Part shown: in pieces, positions 13,001 to 21,330 of the stretch | Layout of the letters: each line of letters begins with the position of its first letter | Numbering within the stretch: position 1 is the first letter of the stretch | NCBI RefSeq assembly: GCF_036588685.1 | Contig: NC_086386.1 | Span: forward strand, 77,684,682-77,748,681 | Direction of reading: 5' to 3' | DNA from: Mytilus trossulus | Taxonomy: Eukaryota > Mollusca > Bivalvia > Mytilida > Mytilidae | Length of the DNA: 64,000 nt | The notes under the pieces: generated by a model | Seen by the model: the letters and a program-made list of their open reading frames with translations, nothing else | The model's database searches: none | Told to the model about the DNA's origin: nothing | Translations under genes and position numbers: made by a program

Positions 13001-13302
13001 GTTCAAATGTGAAATTTTGCATGACAAAAAAATAAGTTTACTTGGTGTTGTTTGTTTTTGTGTTTGGATTCATTGTCAAATATGTCAACCACTCATTCCA
13101 TGTTATTTCAAATTTTGAGGAACGTATGTATGTATTTATTAGTAAAACAAATGGCGTATTGCGTAGTCAGGATTTCCTTCACTTTCGGTTTGATTTTCTG
13201 GTTGTCAACCTGGTCTGTCAAATTTTGACAGATTGGAGCTTCAAAGACCAACCTTGCGGCTTTTGTTCCGCTCTGATCTTCGGTTTTCTCGTTATTACTC
13301 AT
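947..13302 (-). CDS. UBE3A: UBE3A (E6AP) HECT-type E3 ubiquitin ligase, 11 coding exons
   Basis: HECT-family E3 ubiquitin ligase: it takes ubiquitin from an E2 onto a catalytic cysteine and passes it to substrates in cytosol and nucleus. Coding exons, in transcript order: 13302-13253, 10386-10336, 9771-9425, 8621-7348, 6610-6466, 5957-5752, 5212-5045, 4576-4421, 4043-3970, 1857-1714, 1067-947. All junctions are GT-AG and phases agree, giving 911 residues, or 878 from the conserved MKRAAAK start; human isoforms are about 852-875. Seen: AZUL zinc finger with its four cysteines (CGRENC, NAHC, KADLC), a variable acidic middle, then a HECT domain with EGEQG-like [18 protein letters not shown], the [17 protein letters not shown] segment, catalytic Cys in [10 protein letters not shown] and the family C-terminus KGFGML. 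No lesions seen. Family assignment is very secure; the two 5' exons are inferred from phase and splice sites. Confidence 0.95.
1714..1857 (-). CDS. UBE3A: UBE3A coding exon 10 (HECT C-lobe entry)
   Basis: Encodes [39 protein letters not shown] and [16 protein letters not shown] is the HECT hinge and C-lobe signature. Confidence 0.96.
2160..2352. repeat. Two inverted fragments of the mytilid GATGTGGT repeat
   Basis: A minus-strand fragment at about 2170-2215 and a plus-strand fragment at 2308-2352 (AAGATGTGGTATGATTGCCA then ATGAGACAACT). This repeat family is abundant in mussel genomes. Confidence 0.7.
2575..3955. repeat. Older repeat interrupted by the pogo-like element
   Basis: Left part GATTGGGGTTTAACACCACT (to 2608) and right part CTTTTATTGATGGAGGAAGC (from about 3880) are halves of a repeat also seen at 36312-36480 and 53568-53620. 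Confidence 0.6.
2609..3877. mobile_element. Pogo/Tigger-like DNA element
   Basis: Terminal inverted repeats CAGTAGACTCC...GGAGTCTACTG, AATCGGAT-type subterminal motifs repeated through both ends, and TA target duplications at 2607-2608 and 3878-3879. 1269 bases. No transposase ORF survives, so it is non-autonomous. Confidence 0.85.
3970..4043 (-). CDS. UBE3A: UBE3A coding exon 9 (HECT)
   Basis: Encodes [17 protein letters not shown] and TADHRTIK, matching the human LDFQALEETTEYDGGY segment. It ends in phase 2 (AA|A). Confidence 0.94.
4421..4576 (-). CDS. UBE3A: UBE3A coding exon 8 (HECT)
   Basis: Encodes [39 protein letters not shown] and [13 protein letters not shown], close to the human FRPEEIELLICGS block. 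Donor AAG|GTAAGT. Confidence 0.96.
5045..5212 (-). CDS. UBE3A: UBE3A coding exon 7 (HECT, E2-binding region)
   Basis: Encodes [20 protein letters not shown], then a '[15 protein letters not shown]' segment aligning with the E6AP region before the N-lobe core. Phase 0 at both ends. Confidence 0.93.
5752..5957 (-). CDS. UBE3A: UBE3A coding exon 6 (HECT N-lobe)
   Basis: Encodes [18 protein letters not shown] then [20 protein letters not shown] and [18 protein letters not shown]. This is typical HECT N-lobe sequence. Acceptor TTTCAG, donor ACT|GTAAGT. Confidence 0.94.
6466..6610 (-). CDS. UBE3A: UBE3A coding exon 5 (HECT N-lobe start)
   Basis: Encodes [20 protein letters not shown] then [19 protein letters not shown], the signature start of the HECT N-lobe. 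Acceptor TATAG at 6611-6615, donor TTTG|GTAATG, phase 1. Confidence 0.95.
7348..8621 (-). CDS. UBE3A: UBE3A coding exon 4 (large central exon)
   Basis: 1274-base exon from TTTCAG|AGAAAAG to GTTGCT|GTAAGT. It encodes the central region between AZUL and HECT, with an acidic low-complexity stretch ([12 protein letters not shown]), and ends just inside the HECT lead-in ([20 protein letters not shown]). Confidence 0.93.
8720..9080. repeat. CGCTTGAG-containing dispersed repeat with inverted parts
   Basis: Palindrome-like pieces such as CTCGCTTGAGATGG and AGCTCAAGCGAGAAAATCAA flank TATCATTGGTCATCTCAACT. I recognise the block as a dispersed bivalve repeat; boundaries are approximate. It lies in UBE3A intron 3. 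Confidence 0.5.
9425..9771 (-). CDS. UBE3A: UBE3A coding exon 3 (AZUL zinc finger)
   Basis: Encodes [19 protein letters not shown], then the CGRENC / NAHC / KADLC cysteines of the AZUL domain, then a Ser/Pro/Thr-rich linker. Donor TATCAG|GTATTT, phase 1. Confidence 0.95.
10336..10386 (-). CDS. UBE3A: UBE3A coding exon 2 (51 bases, splits the MKRAAAK start codon)
   Basis: Bounded by TTTTCAG acceptor and GGAAT|GTAAGT donor. It encodes [16 protein letters not shown] and ends in AT; the next exon supplies G. The conserved internal Met of MKRAAAK is therefore split by the intron. Confidence 0.8.
10423..12005. mobile_element. hAT-like non-autonomous element with subterminal hairpins
   Basis: 14-bp perfect terminal inverted repeats CAGTGCCTGAAATG and matching 5-bp direct repeats GTTCA at 10418-10422 and 12006-12010. 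Each end carries a hairpin: GGCCAGCC AAA GGCTGGCC on the left and a GGTCGCC...GGGCGACC palindrome on the right. 1583 bases, no long ORF. The left end is 36 bases upstream of UBE3A exon 2. Confidence 0.75.
11404..11457. repeat. Short tandem duplication inside the hAT-like element
   Basis: GGGGTTAATGCACCAAGGGC appears twice in a row (two units of about 25 bases). Confidence 0.85.
12727..12846. repeat. Long near-perfect hairpin (56-bp arms, 8-base loop)
   Basis: Arm 12727-12782 (AGCTGCGGTATCGTAGCTCT...) pairs with 12791-12846; I count two mismatches in 56. Loop CATCTATC. It lies in UBE3A intron 1, 0.4 kb from exon 1. It may be a foldback element or a hairpin RNA source. Confidence 0.9.
13253..13302 (-). 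CDS. UBE3A: UBE3A coding exon 1 (N-terminal extension)
   Basis: ATG at 13302-13300 opens [16 protein letters not shown] and leaves in phase 2 at CGCAAG|GTTGGT. This matches the phase of exon 2 (first base 10386). The peptide resembles in length and polarity the variable N-terminal extension of vertebrate isoforms. The donor is only moderate, so this exon is inferred. Confidence 0.6.
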
Positions 13303-13931
13303 ACGAATTTTTAATCTCCCCTTCTTATTTCGTCCATTCAGTCACCCAATAAGGAATAAATGTGTTTTGAGAGGTCAAATATTTTTTTCAATTTCTAGAA
13401 TTCGCCATTTTTGTTATCTCGTTGAAGCGAGATTAATAATTTATTGCGAATGAATAATCATAATAATTTTCGAAATTATACTTAAATATATTTTTAGAGA
13501 GTTATGTATGATAAATTACATTTTTCTAGTTTTATATTACATTAATGTTTAAATTATGATGGACAGGTTCCCTGTTTCAACAAATATAAATTCGGAACCA
13601 CTGACCACGACCGGCTTGACTTTAAAATTATACAACTTCATGCCCACGAAGACGAAAGTCTGTCAAATTTTAATGAATTATATATGTATATTAACCATAT
13701 GTCAGAGTAAGTGACAATGCAAACAGTGCAAAATATTCAATTCAAACCCAGTGTTATAGAATTACTCATTTATAACTTATAAAAACCTGCTGTAGACACA
13801 ATTCGCGAAACTTCATTTATTCTGCCACTCACTAGCAACAACCACTTATTTTTCAAATAATAAAATTCAGGTGAATGACACACTTAATCCGACAGAGTTT
13901 GGTATATGAAACACAACACACTTTGATTTTT

Positions 13932-14124
13932 TCAATTATCTTGAAAAATGGCAAAATGGCAGGCATTTGAAATATCGTAAAACATTGGTTGAATGTCAAT
14001 TTTATTCAAAATCTCATAAATAGCGGTTCCTCTCTTGTATTTAAGTTCTAGTAGCACAAGTTGGCAATCTAACTCATTCACATCATCTGTCAGTAGATCA
14101 AGTCTGCATTGGTACACTTTATTA
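13932..14124 (-). CDS. Possible terminal exon of an unidentified minus-strand gene
   Basis: ATTTTAG acceptor then GNKVYQCRLDLLTDDVNELD, LELKYKRGTAIYEILNKIDI and a stop. The pattern 'CRLDLLTD..ELDC...KYKRGTAIYEIL' weakly recalls the first lobe of a FERM domain. A candidate exon at about 14717-14777 does not join in phase. Could be a relic. Confidence 0.3.
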
Positions 14125-15157
14125 CCTAAAATATAAACAGATATTCATATATTTTGAAAATGTAATAAAATTATCAAAGGGAAATAATCCATACCGTTAA
14201 AAAACAAGAGGCTCAGTGTAGTTTCTAAAGAGAATCAAATTCAAGCTGTAAAAAATCTAAAGAATAAAGTAAAAGAGTACAACCTTAAATTAATGAAAAG
14301 CAAAGTGGAGATTAAATCCATAGATTTTAACAATTCCAAAGCAAACAAGTTATTTTGAGTAAAAATGACCCCCCCCCCTTTTTTTCAAGATTTTTTTTTT
14401 AAATGCAAAAACCACCTGATTAAATTTAGATGCTTTAGTTACCTTTTTTCATGCAATTGGTATTCAGTAACTTCTTTCAGCAGAATATATCAACATTCAC
14501 CCTGAAAAAAAAAATATCAATCATTAACAAATATGCAAATAAAAGGGGGGATAATCAATTTGTTGTGGTTTTTAATTTCTCTTTTGATACATCAAGGTTT
14601 AAGAAACAACTACATTCATTTGTATATTATGACCATTAATTGTTCATATTTTCAGAAAACAACAGAATCACAATAAAATGTCCTTTCTTAATGATATGAT
14701 GAGTAATCATACTTACTTTAGGTCAGTTATAAAGCAAAAGGTACCCTGCCAACTCCTACTTCCACTCTGTCTTTTAGCTACATATCTTAAAATACAATAT
14801 AATCACTATTAAAGTTTCAGAATGCATAATTTTATAGAAAATTAAATGAAAAACTAGCCTCAATAATATTAAATTGTCTAGATTTGCATCATCATCATAT
14901 AACTACCAGCACAAATTATTGTACATAATACAAATTTTAACTAAAATAATTTACCAATATATAAAATAAATAGAAATTGACCTTTAAAATTTATCTAGAA
15001 AATTGCTTACAAATCTTTCATTCTACTAAAAATGTTATGGCAACTAAGTCTTCTTGTTTTATATTGTACATGAAATAAATGACTTGGCAAAATATTGTTG
15101 ACAAACTTGAGTTAAACTGACTTGCTCAATATCAATTCCAGTATTAACATAACAACT

Positions 15158-15320
15158 AAGGTGGTATCTTACAACAAAGAAACATACTCTCTCTAATGGT
15201 TTGTGTGCATATTTAATTAAAAAAAAAAAAGTACTATTAATATATGCAATGCAACACCTAATAAAAAATATGAGTTTTCACCAGAGATATATATTTTTTG
15301 TAAGTGTAAGGTACCACCTT
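15158..15320. mobile_element. Small AAGGTGGTA MITE
   Basis: Inverted ends AAGGTGGTATCTTACA / TGTAAGGTACCACCTT (15 of 16 match), TA at both edges. 163 bases, 0.4 kb after the 998-codon ORF. Confidence 0.75.
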
Positions 15321-15705
15321 ATCAGAATAAATTGTAATTTCAACAAACAAATTTAGAGATCTTCACAGACAGATAACTATTATGAATCCATTCACTATTT
15401 TCGAAAGTTTGAGTACCTCATTTTTACAAGAGTTGTCTTTTATAAATTATTTCTAACCTGTGGTGATCTCTTAATAAAAAGTGCTATTCTGGGAAAATTG
15501 TCATTTTAAAAATAATTTACATTAAAATTTAGGCTAGCATATATGCTTCTGTGGTACAAGCCACATCTGATAAGGCCAAATGTTTTGACAATATATTTCT
15601 AAAATAGCACTAAAAATGAGGCCTAGGCTATTTTATTTTTTTACCTAGAAAATCAAATAGTTTGTGCCTAATGCAGTGTGAAATAAAAACAGAACATGTG
15701 TACTT

Positions 15706-18702
15706 TCAATTGAACTGAAAAGTAACAACTGTAACAGCATGCGCTGTATACCATCGGACAACTATCTCAATATTTCCATCAGCATAGTCCTCTTGTAGTT
15801 GATACACATAGACTGCTGGGTCACCATCATACGTGACATTGTACCATTTTCCAAAACCAGGTACCACAGAAATAACGTTACCAATAAATGTTCCTTCTGC
15901 AAATTTGTGCCTTATTGTTTTTCCGACAAGAAGTGAAACTTGCGAGGAACTAGTACTTTCAACTGTTGCAACTGACTTTGACTCATCAACAAGTTTGCAA
16001 AGTTGTTCTGTTAATTCAGGTATTGTTTTTTGTATTTTCTTACTTGAAAATAAAAAATAGGATTTGTCAGATTTTTGAAGCAACACATTTTTCCTAAAAT
16101 TAAGCTGTGATTTTAGTGCTTTCTTCTTTTCAGCATTACTGGGTATTTCCTCAAGTTTTAATTTAATATCTTCCCTACTCTGCCATAGCCCAAAAAAGAG
16201 TATATCATTGGTGAAAGTTTCCTTCTTCTTTAGAACACGTTTCTTTTTTTCAGAGATTTCCTTTTCCTTAAGTTTTAATGTCGCCAATCTTTTTTCTTCA
16301 ATTGTCTTTAATCTCTCTTTGAACTTAAGACGTATGTTTTTACCTTCCTTTCTACTATCATTTATTAGCTGAATCCTCATAACATCATCTAGACTTTGAA
16401 GCCATTCATCCGTCTTGTTATGTGAATAAAGTAAATAAGCTTCATTACATAAAAGAGAAGCATTCGGCCTGTACCTCAACAAAAAGTCCAACTGACCAAA
16501 AAAAAATTCAGGTAATTTATTGTGTTTTAAAACACTTTTACTTTCTGCAGATATATCTGTTGGCTTTGAGAAATATTTTCCACCTGGTAAATGATCTGCT
16601 GCTTGTCTGTCCAGTAGATTTAACATGCATGAGAACAACGCCTGTAGTACCTGTATTGTCATAACATCTGTTTCATCTGGTTTAAAAAGTTCTGCCATTA
16701 CAATGTCATTTTCAATTTTACAGCTTTCTTCTGGAAATGGGACATGTTTACCAGTTACAACCTCTGAACAATCGTCCTTTGCTTCTGCTAAAAATGAACG
16801 CAATCCTGTCAATGTATCATTTATGTCCAAAATATGGGTTTTGCATTCAATATTTCGCCATAAAGGGCCCGTTATAATCTTGGAAATTATTCCCAAAGCG
16901 CGACTACCAGCAACAAGGAGTGGATTACAAATGTCTTGATAAACTGAACTAAGGAGTCTATTTGTACATCCTTGAAAAGAATGAAGGAAGTGTTTAATAT
17001 TTTCCCTGTGAAAGTAAGTGACATGTCCAAGTAAAAAGAACACATTAAATCTGTTATGTGTGAAGCGAATAAATTTGACATGATCTTCTTTTTTCATTAG
17101 TAAATATGTATTAAACTGTTTATACACACCATTTTTTTCATCAACACCTCTACTGAACGACTTCGCTGAAGTTCGAAGAAGTCGAATTGTACCACTTTCA
17201 GTAACACTTTCAATTTCACTTTCATCATCAGTTTGGATAGGATGATCTTTTAAATATAATGATTCAAATTTTTTAAGACCCTCTCCACAAACGGTTGCAA
17301 AATTTACTAAAAGATGCAAAGAGCAAAAGAAATTATTCATTCGAGACGACGCAGCCCTTTCTTCTTCTGTTAACATTGGCCAACCATCAATAATTGTTGT
17401 CAATATGGTTGTTCGATAATTCTCAAGTAAATTTTGAAACTTTTTTTCAGTGCTAGCCCGGTCTGACATGGTATTTTTAATACCAGTAAGAACCTTAAAA
17501 CCAACATCGTTTCCGTCACATAATTCATTGAAATCCTGTAATATATCTTTGAAAGTTTCCAATACAGTTTCAGAGCTTTTACAACTCATTTCACGTAAAC
17601 CTAACAAATAACTGTGCTTGTCCTCATCTGTTACAGCAAACACTTCAAATGATTTTCCGAACTTTGATGTTTCATCAGAATAAAGTGTTAAATTACTTTT
17701 CTTTGACAGGTCTTCTACCTGCTTTGTAGCTATAGATAGTTTCATATCACTGATTCTGTTCACAGTGGTGGCTGAGGGTACCCTATTCGGTTGTCTTTTA
17801 CATAAAGAACACACTGTTCTTATGACTTCCCCTATTTTTGATGCAGAAATGTTATTATTTTGAAGGTTCATCACACACTCTATAGTGTCGGCAGTAAACT
17901 GATTTGATGTTTCGTCATATAGTTCTAGCAAGTTATTGTCCTGTATCAAATTTCTTACATAATCATTCTCCTCCTCTAGATCTTTGTTTTTTGCTTTTAA
18001 TGTGTTAACTGATTGTTCTAATTGTTCTAACTTTTCTTTTGCAGCATGCATTGACTTTGGAAAATCTGTGTCCTTTATTTTCTGTTCATTATTCATAAAT
18101 TGAATCACATTTTCTTTCTCTTTAAGTTCCCTTTCCATTCTTTCAATTTGACGTTTCATATCAAAATTCCGGATACTAAGCTGTCTTTTTATTTGAAAAA
18201 GATTTGATGCTTGATTATTTTGACTCTTATCTTTTGTTTTTTTTGTCTTTATCTTTTCAGATCTAACCTTTCTCTGTAACGCCTTTTTTTCCTTCCTTAA
18301 TTTATCAATATTAAAGTTTTTTTTTACCCTGTCATCATTAGCTTCGTTTAGTTGAAAAGACAAATCACGGATTAAGTTTTTTTCTACTTTTGTTTTTATA
18401 TGATCTGCAAAATCAGATGTTGTCTTTACTACATGTAAAGGTATAACAAAGGGTTTTTGTAAAAGCACCTTCCTCCCCTTTCCTCCTTTACGTTTCACAT
18501 CCGTTATTAGACGGTATAATTTGGTTTTTAATGCTGTTAAAGCTACATTTTCATACAGTGTTTCTAATGATCTGCTCAAATAATTACTTAGTTTATCAAT
18601 TGGAGAACTATTTTTCTTTTTCAAAATGTTAAAAACCTCGTAAACATATTCATTTGTAAATTCTGATGGAACGGGCGGCAATTCTTCGGTAATGTCATCC
18701 AT
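15706..18702 (-). CDS. Intronless 998-aa protein, transposase-like invertebrate family (uncharacterised)
   Basis: Single uninterrupted ORF from ATG at 18702 (AACCATGG, strong Kozak context) to 15706. Order: basic N-terminus (1-110); coiled coils about 115-250; a Cys pair VCSLCKRQPNRVP near 297-308; a central region with LYSDETSKFGKSFEVFA (Asp about 343), KNTMSDRASTEKKF (Asp about 414) and MNNFFCSLHLLVNF (His about 463); a helical middle; a Lys/Glu-rich coiled coil about 780-850; and a C-terminal GKTIRHKFAEGTF / VPGFGKWYNVTYDGDP module that looks like a small Tudor/chromo-type barrel. I recall proteins with SDET...SDR.STEKKF...LH.LV blocks as multicopy families in cnidarians, molluscs and fish. 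An RNase H/DDE transposase origin is my inference from the spaced acidic residues, not proven. No terminal inverted repeats flank it convincingly, so it could be a domesticated gene. Confidence 0.8.
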   Translation of the reverse strand: MDDITEELPPVPSEFTNEYVYEVFNILKKKNSSPIDKLSNYLSRSLETLYENVALTALKTKLYRLITDVKRKGGKGRKVLLQKPFVIPLHVVKTTSDFADHIKTKVEKNLIRDLSFQLNEANDDRVKKNFNIDKLRKEKKALQRKVRSEKIKTKKTKDKSQNNQASNLFQIKRQLSIRNFDMKRQIERMERELKEKENVIQFMNNEQKIKDTDFPKSMHAAKEKLEQLEQSVNTLKAKNKDLEEENDYVRNLIQDNNLLELYDETSNQFTADTIECVMNLQNNNISASKIGEVIRTVCSLCKRQPNRVPSATTVNRISDMKLSIATKQVEDLSKKSNLTLYSDETSKFGKSFEVFAVTDEDKHSYLLGLREMSCKSSETVLETFKDILQDFNELCDGNDVGFKVLTGIKNTMSDRASTEKKFQNLLENYRTTILTTIIDGWPMLTEEERAASSRMNNFFCSLHLLVNFATVCGEGLKKFESLYLKDHPIQTDDESEIESVTESGTIRLLRTSAKSFSRGVDEKNGVYKQFNTYLLMKKEDHVKFIRFTHNRFNVFFLLGHVTYFHRENIKHFLHSFQGCTNRLLSSVYQDICNPLLVAGSRALGIISKIITGPLWRNIECKTHILDINDTLTGLRSFLAEAKDDCSEVVTGKHVPFPEESCKIENDIVMAELFKPDETDVMTIQVLQALFSCMLNLLDRQAADHLPGGKYFSKPTDISAESKSVLKHNKLPEFFFGQLDFLLRYRPNASLLCNEAYLLYSHNKTDEWLQSLDDVMRIQLINDSRKEGKNIRLKFKERLKTIEEKRLATLKLKEKEISEKKKRVLKKKETFTNDILFFGLWQSREDIKLKLEEIPSNAEKKKALKSQLNFRKNVLLQKSDKSYFLFSSKKIQKTIPELTEQLCKLVDESKSVATVESTSSSQVSLLVGKTIRHKFAEGTFIGNVISVVPGFGKWYNVTYDGDPAVYVYQLQEDYADGNIEIVVRWYTAHAVTVVTFQFN

Positions 18703-18712
18703 GGTTAAAATT

Positions 18713-18795
18713 ATTGATGAAAATGATGAAATTGTTGATGAAAATGATGAAATAATTGCTGAAAATGATGAAATTATTGATGATAATGATGAAGA
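18713..18795. repeat. Degenerate GATGAAAATGATGAAATTNTT tandem repeat
   Basis: About four imperfect 21-base units. The repeat covers the end of the 149-aa ORF and nearly all of the 71-base spacer before the 998-codon ORF. On the plus strand it would read as Asp/Glu/Asn repeats. Confidence 0.85.
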
Positions 18796-18950
18796 TCCTC
18801 TTCAAATTTGTCCATTTTTTTTTTCAGTTCACACACTTTTTCACCTATTTTAAATTTAAGTTTATTATTACGAATTGTAAGGTACCTATTTTTTATCTTT
18901 AATGTCTGGATCTGTTGGTTTTGTCTTCTCAGATGTTGGAGTGTGGAAAT
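18774..18950 (-). CDS. SIM/coiled-coil gene, exon 4 (terminal coding)
   Basis: Acceptor CATTTCAG. Encodes ISTLQHLRRQNQQIQTLKIK and a further coiled coil rich in Lys and Glu, ending LHHYHQ then TAA at 18776-18774. The last codons run into the GAT/GAA-type repeat. Confidence 0.75.
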   Translation of the reverse strand: MSTLQHLRRQNQQIQTLKIKNRYLTIRNNKLKFKIGEKVCELKKKMDKFEEDLHHYHQ

Positions 18951-21093
18951 CTGAAATGAATATATCTGGAGATAAACATATTACACTTAAAAAAATTTAA
19001 TTGAACTTGACCTTCACTTAATATGCATGGTGAAATTGACATGGTTGATTTTGTTACACATGTACACATTCAAGTTTTAAAATTGTAAGTTCGAATAAGG
19101 TCGAACAATACGTCATTCGGATGCGACTGATGTTGCGCATATTCAACACTTGTAAACAGCAAAACACAAACATAGTCCAACAGTGGGCCGAGCTTTTAAG
19201 GGATATCTTAAGGGCTGTTTCTGTATGGTAGGACACCCAATTGCAGGACAAATAAATATATAGAGCTCCACATGTTGAAAATTGGTCATAAGAACTTGGG
19301 GTTGAAGTCATAAAACTTTGCTCAGTTCTTGGAGAACAAAAATCATGCTCGAAACATGAAATCCAACATTTTTATTGGTTGATTTGAGTATGAGTACAAA
19401 ATACTGACTCAAAAGTTTATGACTTCAAGGCCAGGTGATTTATTTATTTGATCAAGAGAACATCAGATTAAAATATACCTTAGTTTGCGTTCCTTGTTGA
19501 ACATGCGTACTTTTATATTCACTTGATTTACGCTTCCTGCTGGGAGGGCCTTTAAAGTCGTCTTCCTCCCCAAAGTTCAGAGAAATGTCACTAGAGTCAC
19601 TTTCTGCCGCCTTTAAACGGTCAACTGAAATATATAAACTATTTTAAATAATGAGACACTACTACTTATTGATCTTTTTTTTTGCCCCTTTGACCCCTTA
19701 TTACTCAGAAACTTCAAAAAATTGTAATGAAAAATGTATAGGAGAAATCTCATTGAAAAACACAGGCAAGGCTTTCATGAGGAACATAATGAAAAAATAT
19801 TTAATTTCAAAGTCATATCAGATCATGTGAAATCAAAAGGACTTGTACGGTCTCAATGCTTGATTATTCCAAACCAAATGATCAAAATAATATAACTTCA
19901 AGCCTTGATTCATGTTACCCTACCTAGTCTACCCTACCCTATTTTTTTTCTGCCTACCCTTGTCCACTGCAATTAGTTATATAACATGTATTCCTCTATT
20001 TCAGTTTATGCATTTTGTACCTTCATCTTTCAGCTTCTTCAGTTTGTTTATTACAACTGGGTCAACTGTTGAGGCTGTTGAGGCTGATGAAGTAGATGTG
20101 TCACTATCACTATCACTCAATACAATCGGATCTTCACTGGAAAACATTTTTACATAGTCACTAATAATGTACATTTTATATGTTGATTGAACAGTTCAAC
20201 AGATAAATACTGAAATTTGTAGATAGCAAAACGTTCCACAGTTCAAAAGATCTTGGCCTGAATAAAACAATATTTCCCTTTATACTGATAATGACACAAA
20301 CCCATTGAACACAAAAATCTGAACATGAAATCACCAAAATCACAATGCACACGACAAAGCTATTGCATGTCTGAACATAAATAATGATAAAAAAAATAGC
20401 TAAATGATCATGAAGGGGAAAAAAACGTCAAATGTGTACATGCATTCAGCAATTTTTGTGTTGATTTTCAGTACAACCGATATAATATTAACTGTACCCC
20501 GCCCCTTTTGAAATATTTCTGCATTCCCTTTTAAGCCTCAGGAAAATTAAGTAGTTATGGCTTATCATGACATTACTTTTAAGGAAAGACAGATATGAAT
20601 AATCTAAGATATTTTTTTTTTTTCAAGTCAAGATTGTAATTTTAAGTGAAACTATTATTTACATAAAATAAAATCAGTCAAGATATCTTGTGGATAGGTT
20701 AATTATTTATAAATAATTTTATTCTCATGTAAAAATTTAACACAGTGATCAATAATTTGGAAAAAAGGCATAGTAAATCGTTTTTGGAATGTAAATATTA
20801 TTAAAAAATACATGGGCCCTTTCTTCTAAATGAATCCATAAATCCAGAGAAGTTCCGAATGCGAGATAAACAGGAAGTTACCACATTTCTTGAAACCCCT
20901 GCCCAAGATTGACATTTTAAATGTAAATTACACCTTGAGAACGGGAACAAAAGAATAAAAGAGTATACTCATCACTTAGAGCTTTTTAAAGACCATTAAA
21001 ATACATCGGTTGTTAGTGTGTAATCGTGTAATGCAGTGAACACATCAATATTCCCCCCTTCAATGTTCAGCACAACTCTTACCTTAAACTCAT
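18774..21093 (-). CDS. Uncharacterised acidic/coiled-coil protein with SUMO-interacting-type motif, 4 exons, 149 aa
   Basis: Exons in transcript order: 21093-21083, 20136-20021, 19624-19479, 18950-18774; all GT-AG, phases 2, 1, 0 agree. The start ATGAGTTTAAG sits in a good context (GCCATGA) and its first splice is AG|GTAAGA. The product opens MSLSEDPIVLSDSDSDTS: an IVL core followed by a Ser/Asp run, the classical layout of a SUMO-interacting motif. Next come a Ser/Thr/Ala tract, a short helix (VINKLKKLKDEVDRLKAAE), a basic patch PPSRKRKSSEYK that could be a nuclear localisation signal, and a Lys/Gln-rich coiled coil (ISTLQHLRRQNQQIQTLKIK onward) to the stop. I do not recognise the family. 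The stop is 71 bases upstream of the 998-codon ORF, so a shared transcript is possible. A nuclear role is inferred only. Confidence 0.75.
19479..19624 (-). CDS. SIM/coiled-coil gene, exon 3
   Basis: Acceptor ATTTCAG, donor ACTAAG|GTATAT. Encodes DRLKAAESDSSDISLNFGEE, then the basic PPSRKRKSSEYK and HVQQGTQTK. Confidence 0.8.
20021..20136 (-). CDS. SIM/coiled-coil gene, exon 2
   Basis: Acceptor TTTTCCAG and donor GATGAAG|GTACAAA. Encodes EDPIVLSDSDSDTSTSSAS and the first helical segment. Confidence 0.78.
21083..21093 (-). CDS. SIM/coiled-coil gene, coding exon 1
   Basis: ATG AGT TTA AG then GTAAGAG donor; four codons plus two bases. Small, but start context, donor and phase fit exon 2 exactly. 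Confidence 0.65.
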
Positions 21094-21330
21094 GGCGACG
21101 AAATGAGGGGTTTACAGCTTCCCTTTCAAAGGTTCCACATGGTCAGGTCATCAAAACGTTTGATATGTGGCCGATTGAGGTAACAAAAAGCCGTTCTTTC
21201 AAGCGCCTATTTCGGGACTCGTTAGGAATATGGTAAATTGGGTTATTTCCCTTACACCGGTTGTTGCTACACTCACTGACTGAGTGCCAGACAGTGTCAG
21301 TGTGTGGCAGACACAGTCAGAGCACAGATA
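21094..21330. promoter_or_regulatory. Candidate divergent promoter between the SIM/coiled-coil gene and NFXL1
   Basis: The minus-strand gene starts at 21093 and the NFXL1 coding start lies 1.9 kb away on the other strand. The stretch is less AT-rich than its surroundings, contains several CpGs and no long repeat. No TATA box or initiator is certain. The bidirectional reading is inference. Confidence 0.35.

Larger units (their letters stand above)
13303..15705. other. UBE3A upstream region
   Basis: About 0.6 kb of unique-looking DNA upstream of the UBE3A start (probable promoter, no core element identified), then the possible terminal exon at 13932-14124 and one small MITE. Homopolymer runs near 14371-14400. 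Confidence 0.5.

Noticed and set aside
14717..14777. Minus-strand exon candidate reading KRQSGSRSWQGTFCFITDLK with a GTAAGT donor
   Set aside because: It ends in phase 2, while the only nearby acceptor (14124) needs phase 1; joining gives stops. No supporting homology.
16422..17081. Several ORFs of 60-104 codons on both strands
   Set aside because: Shadows of the 998-codon ORF.
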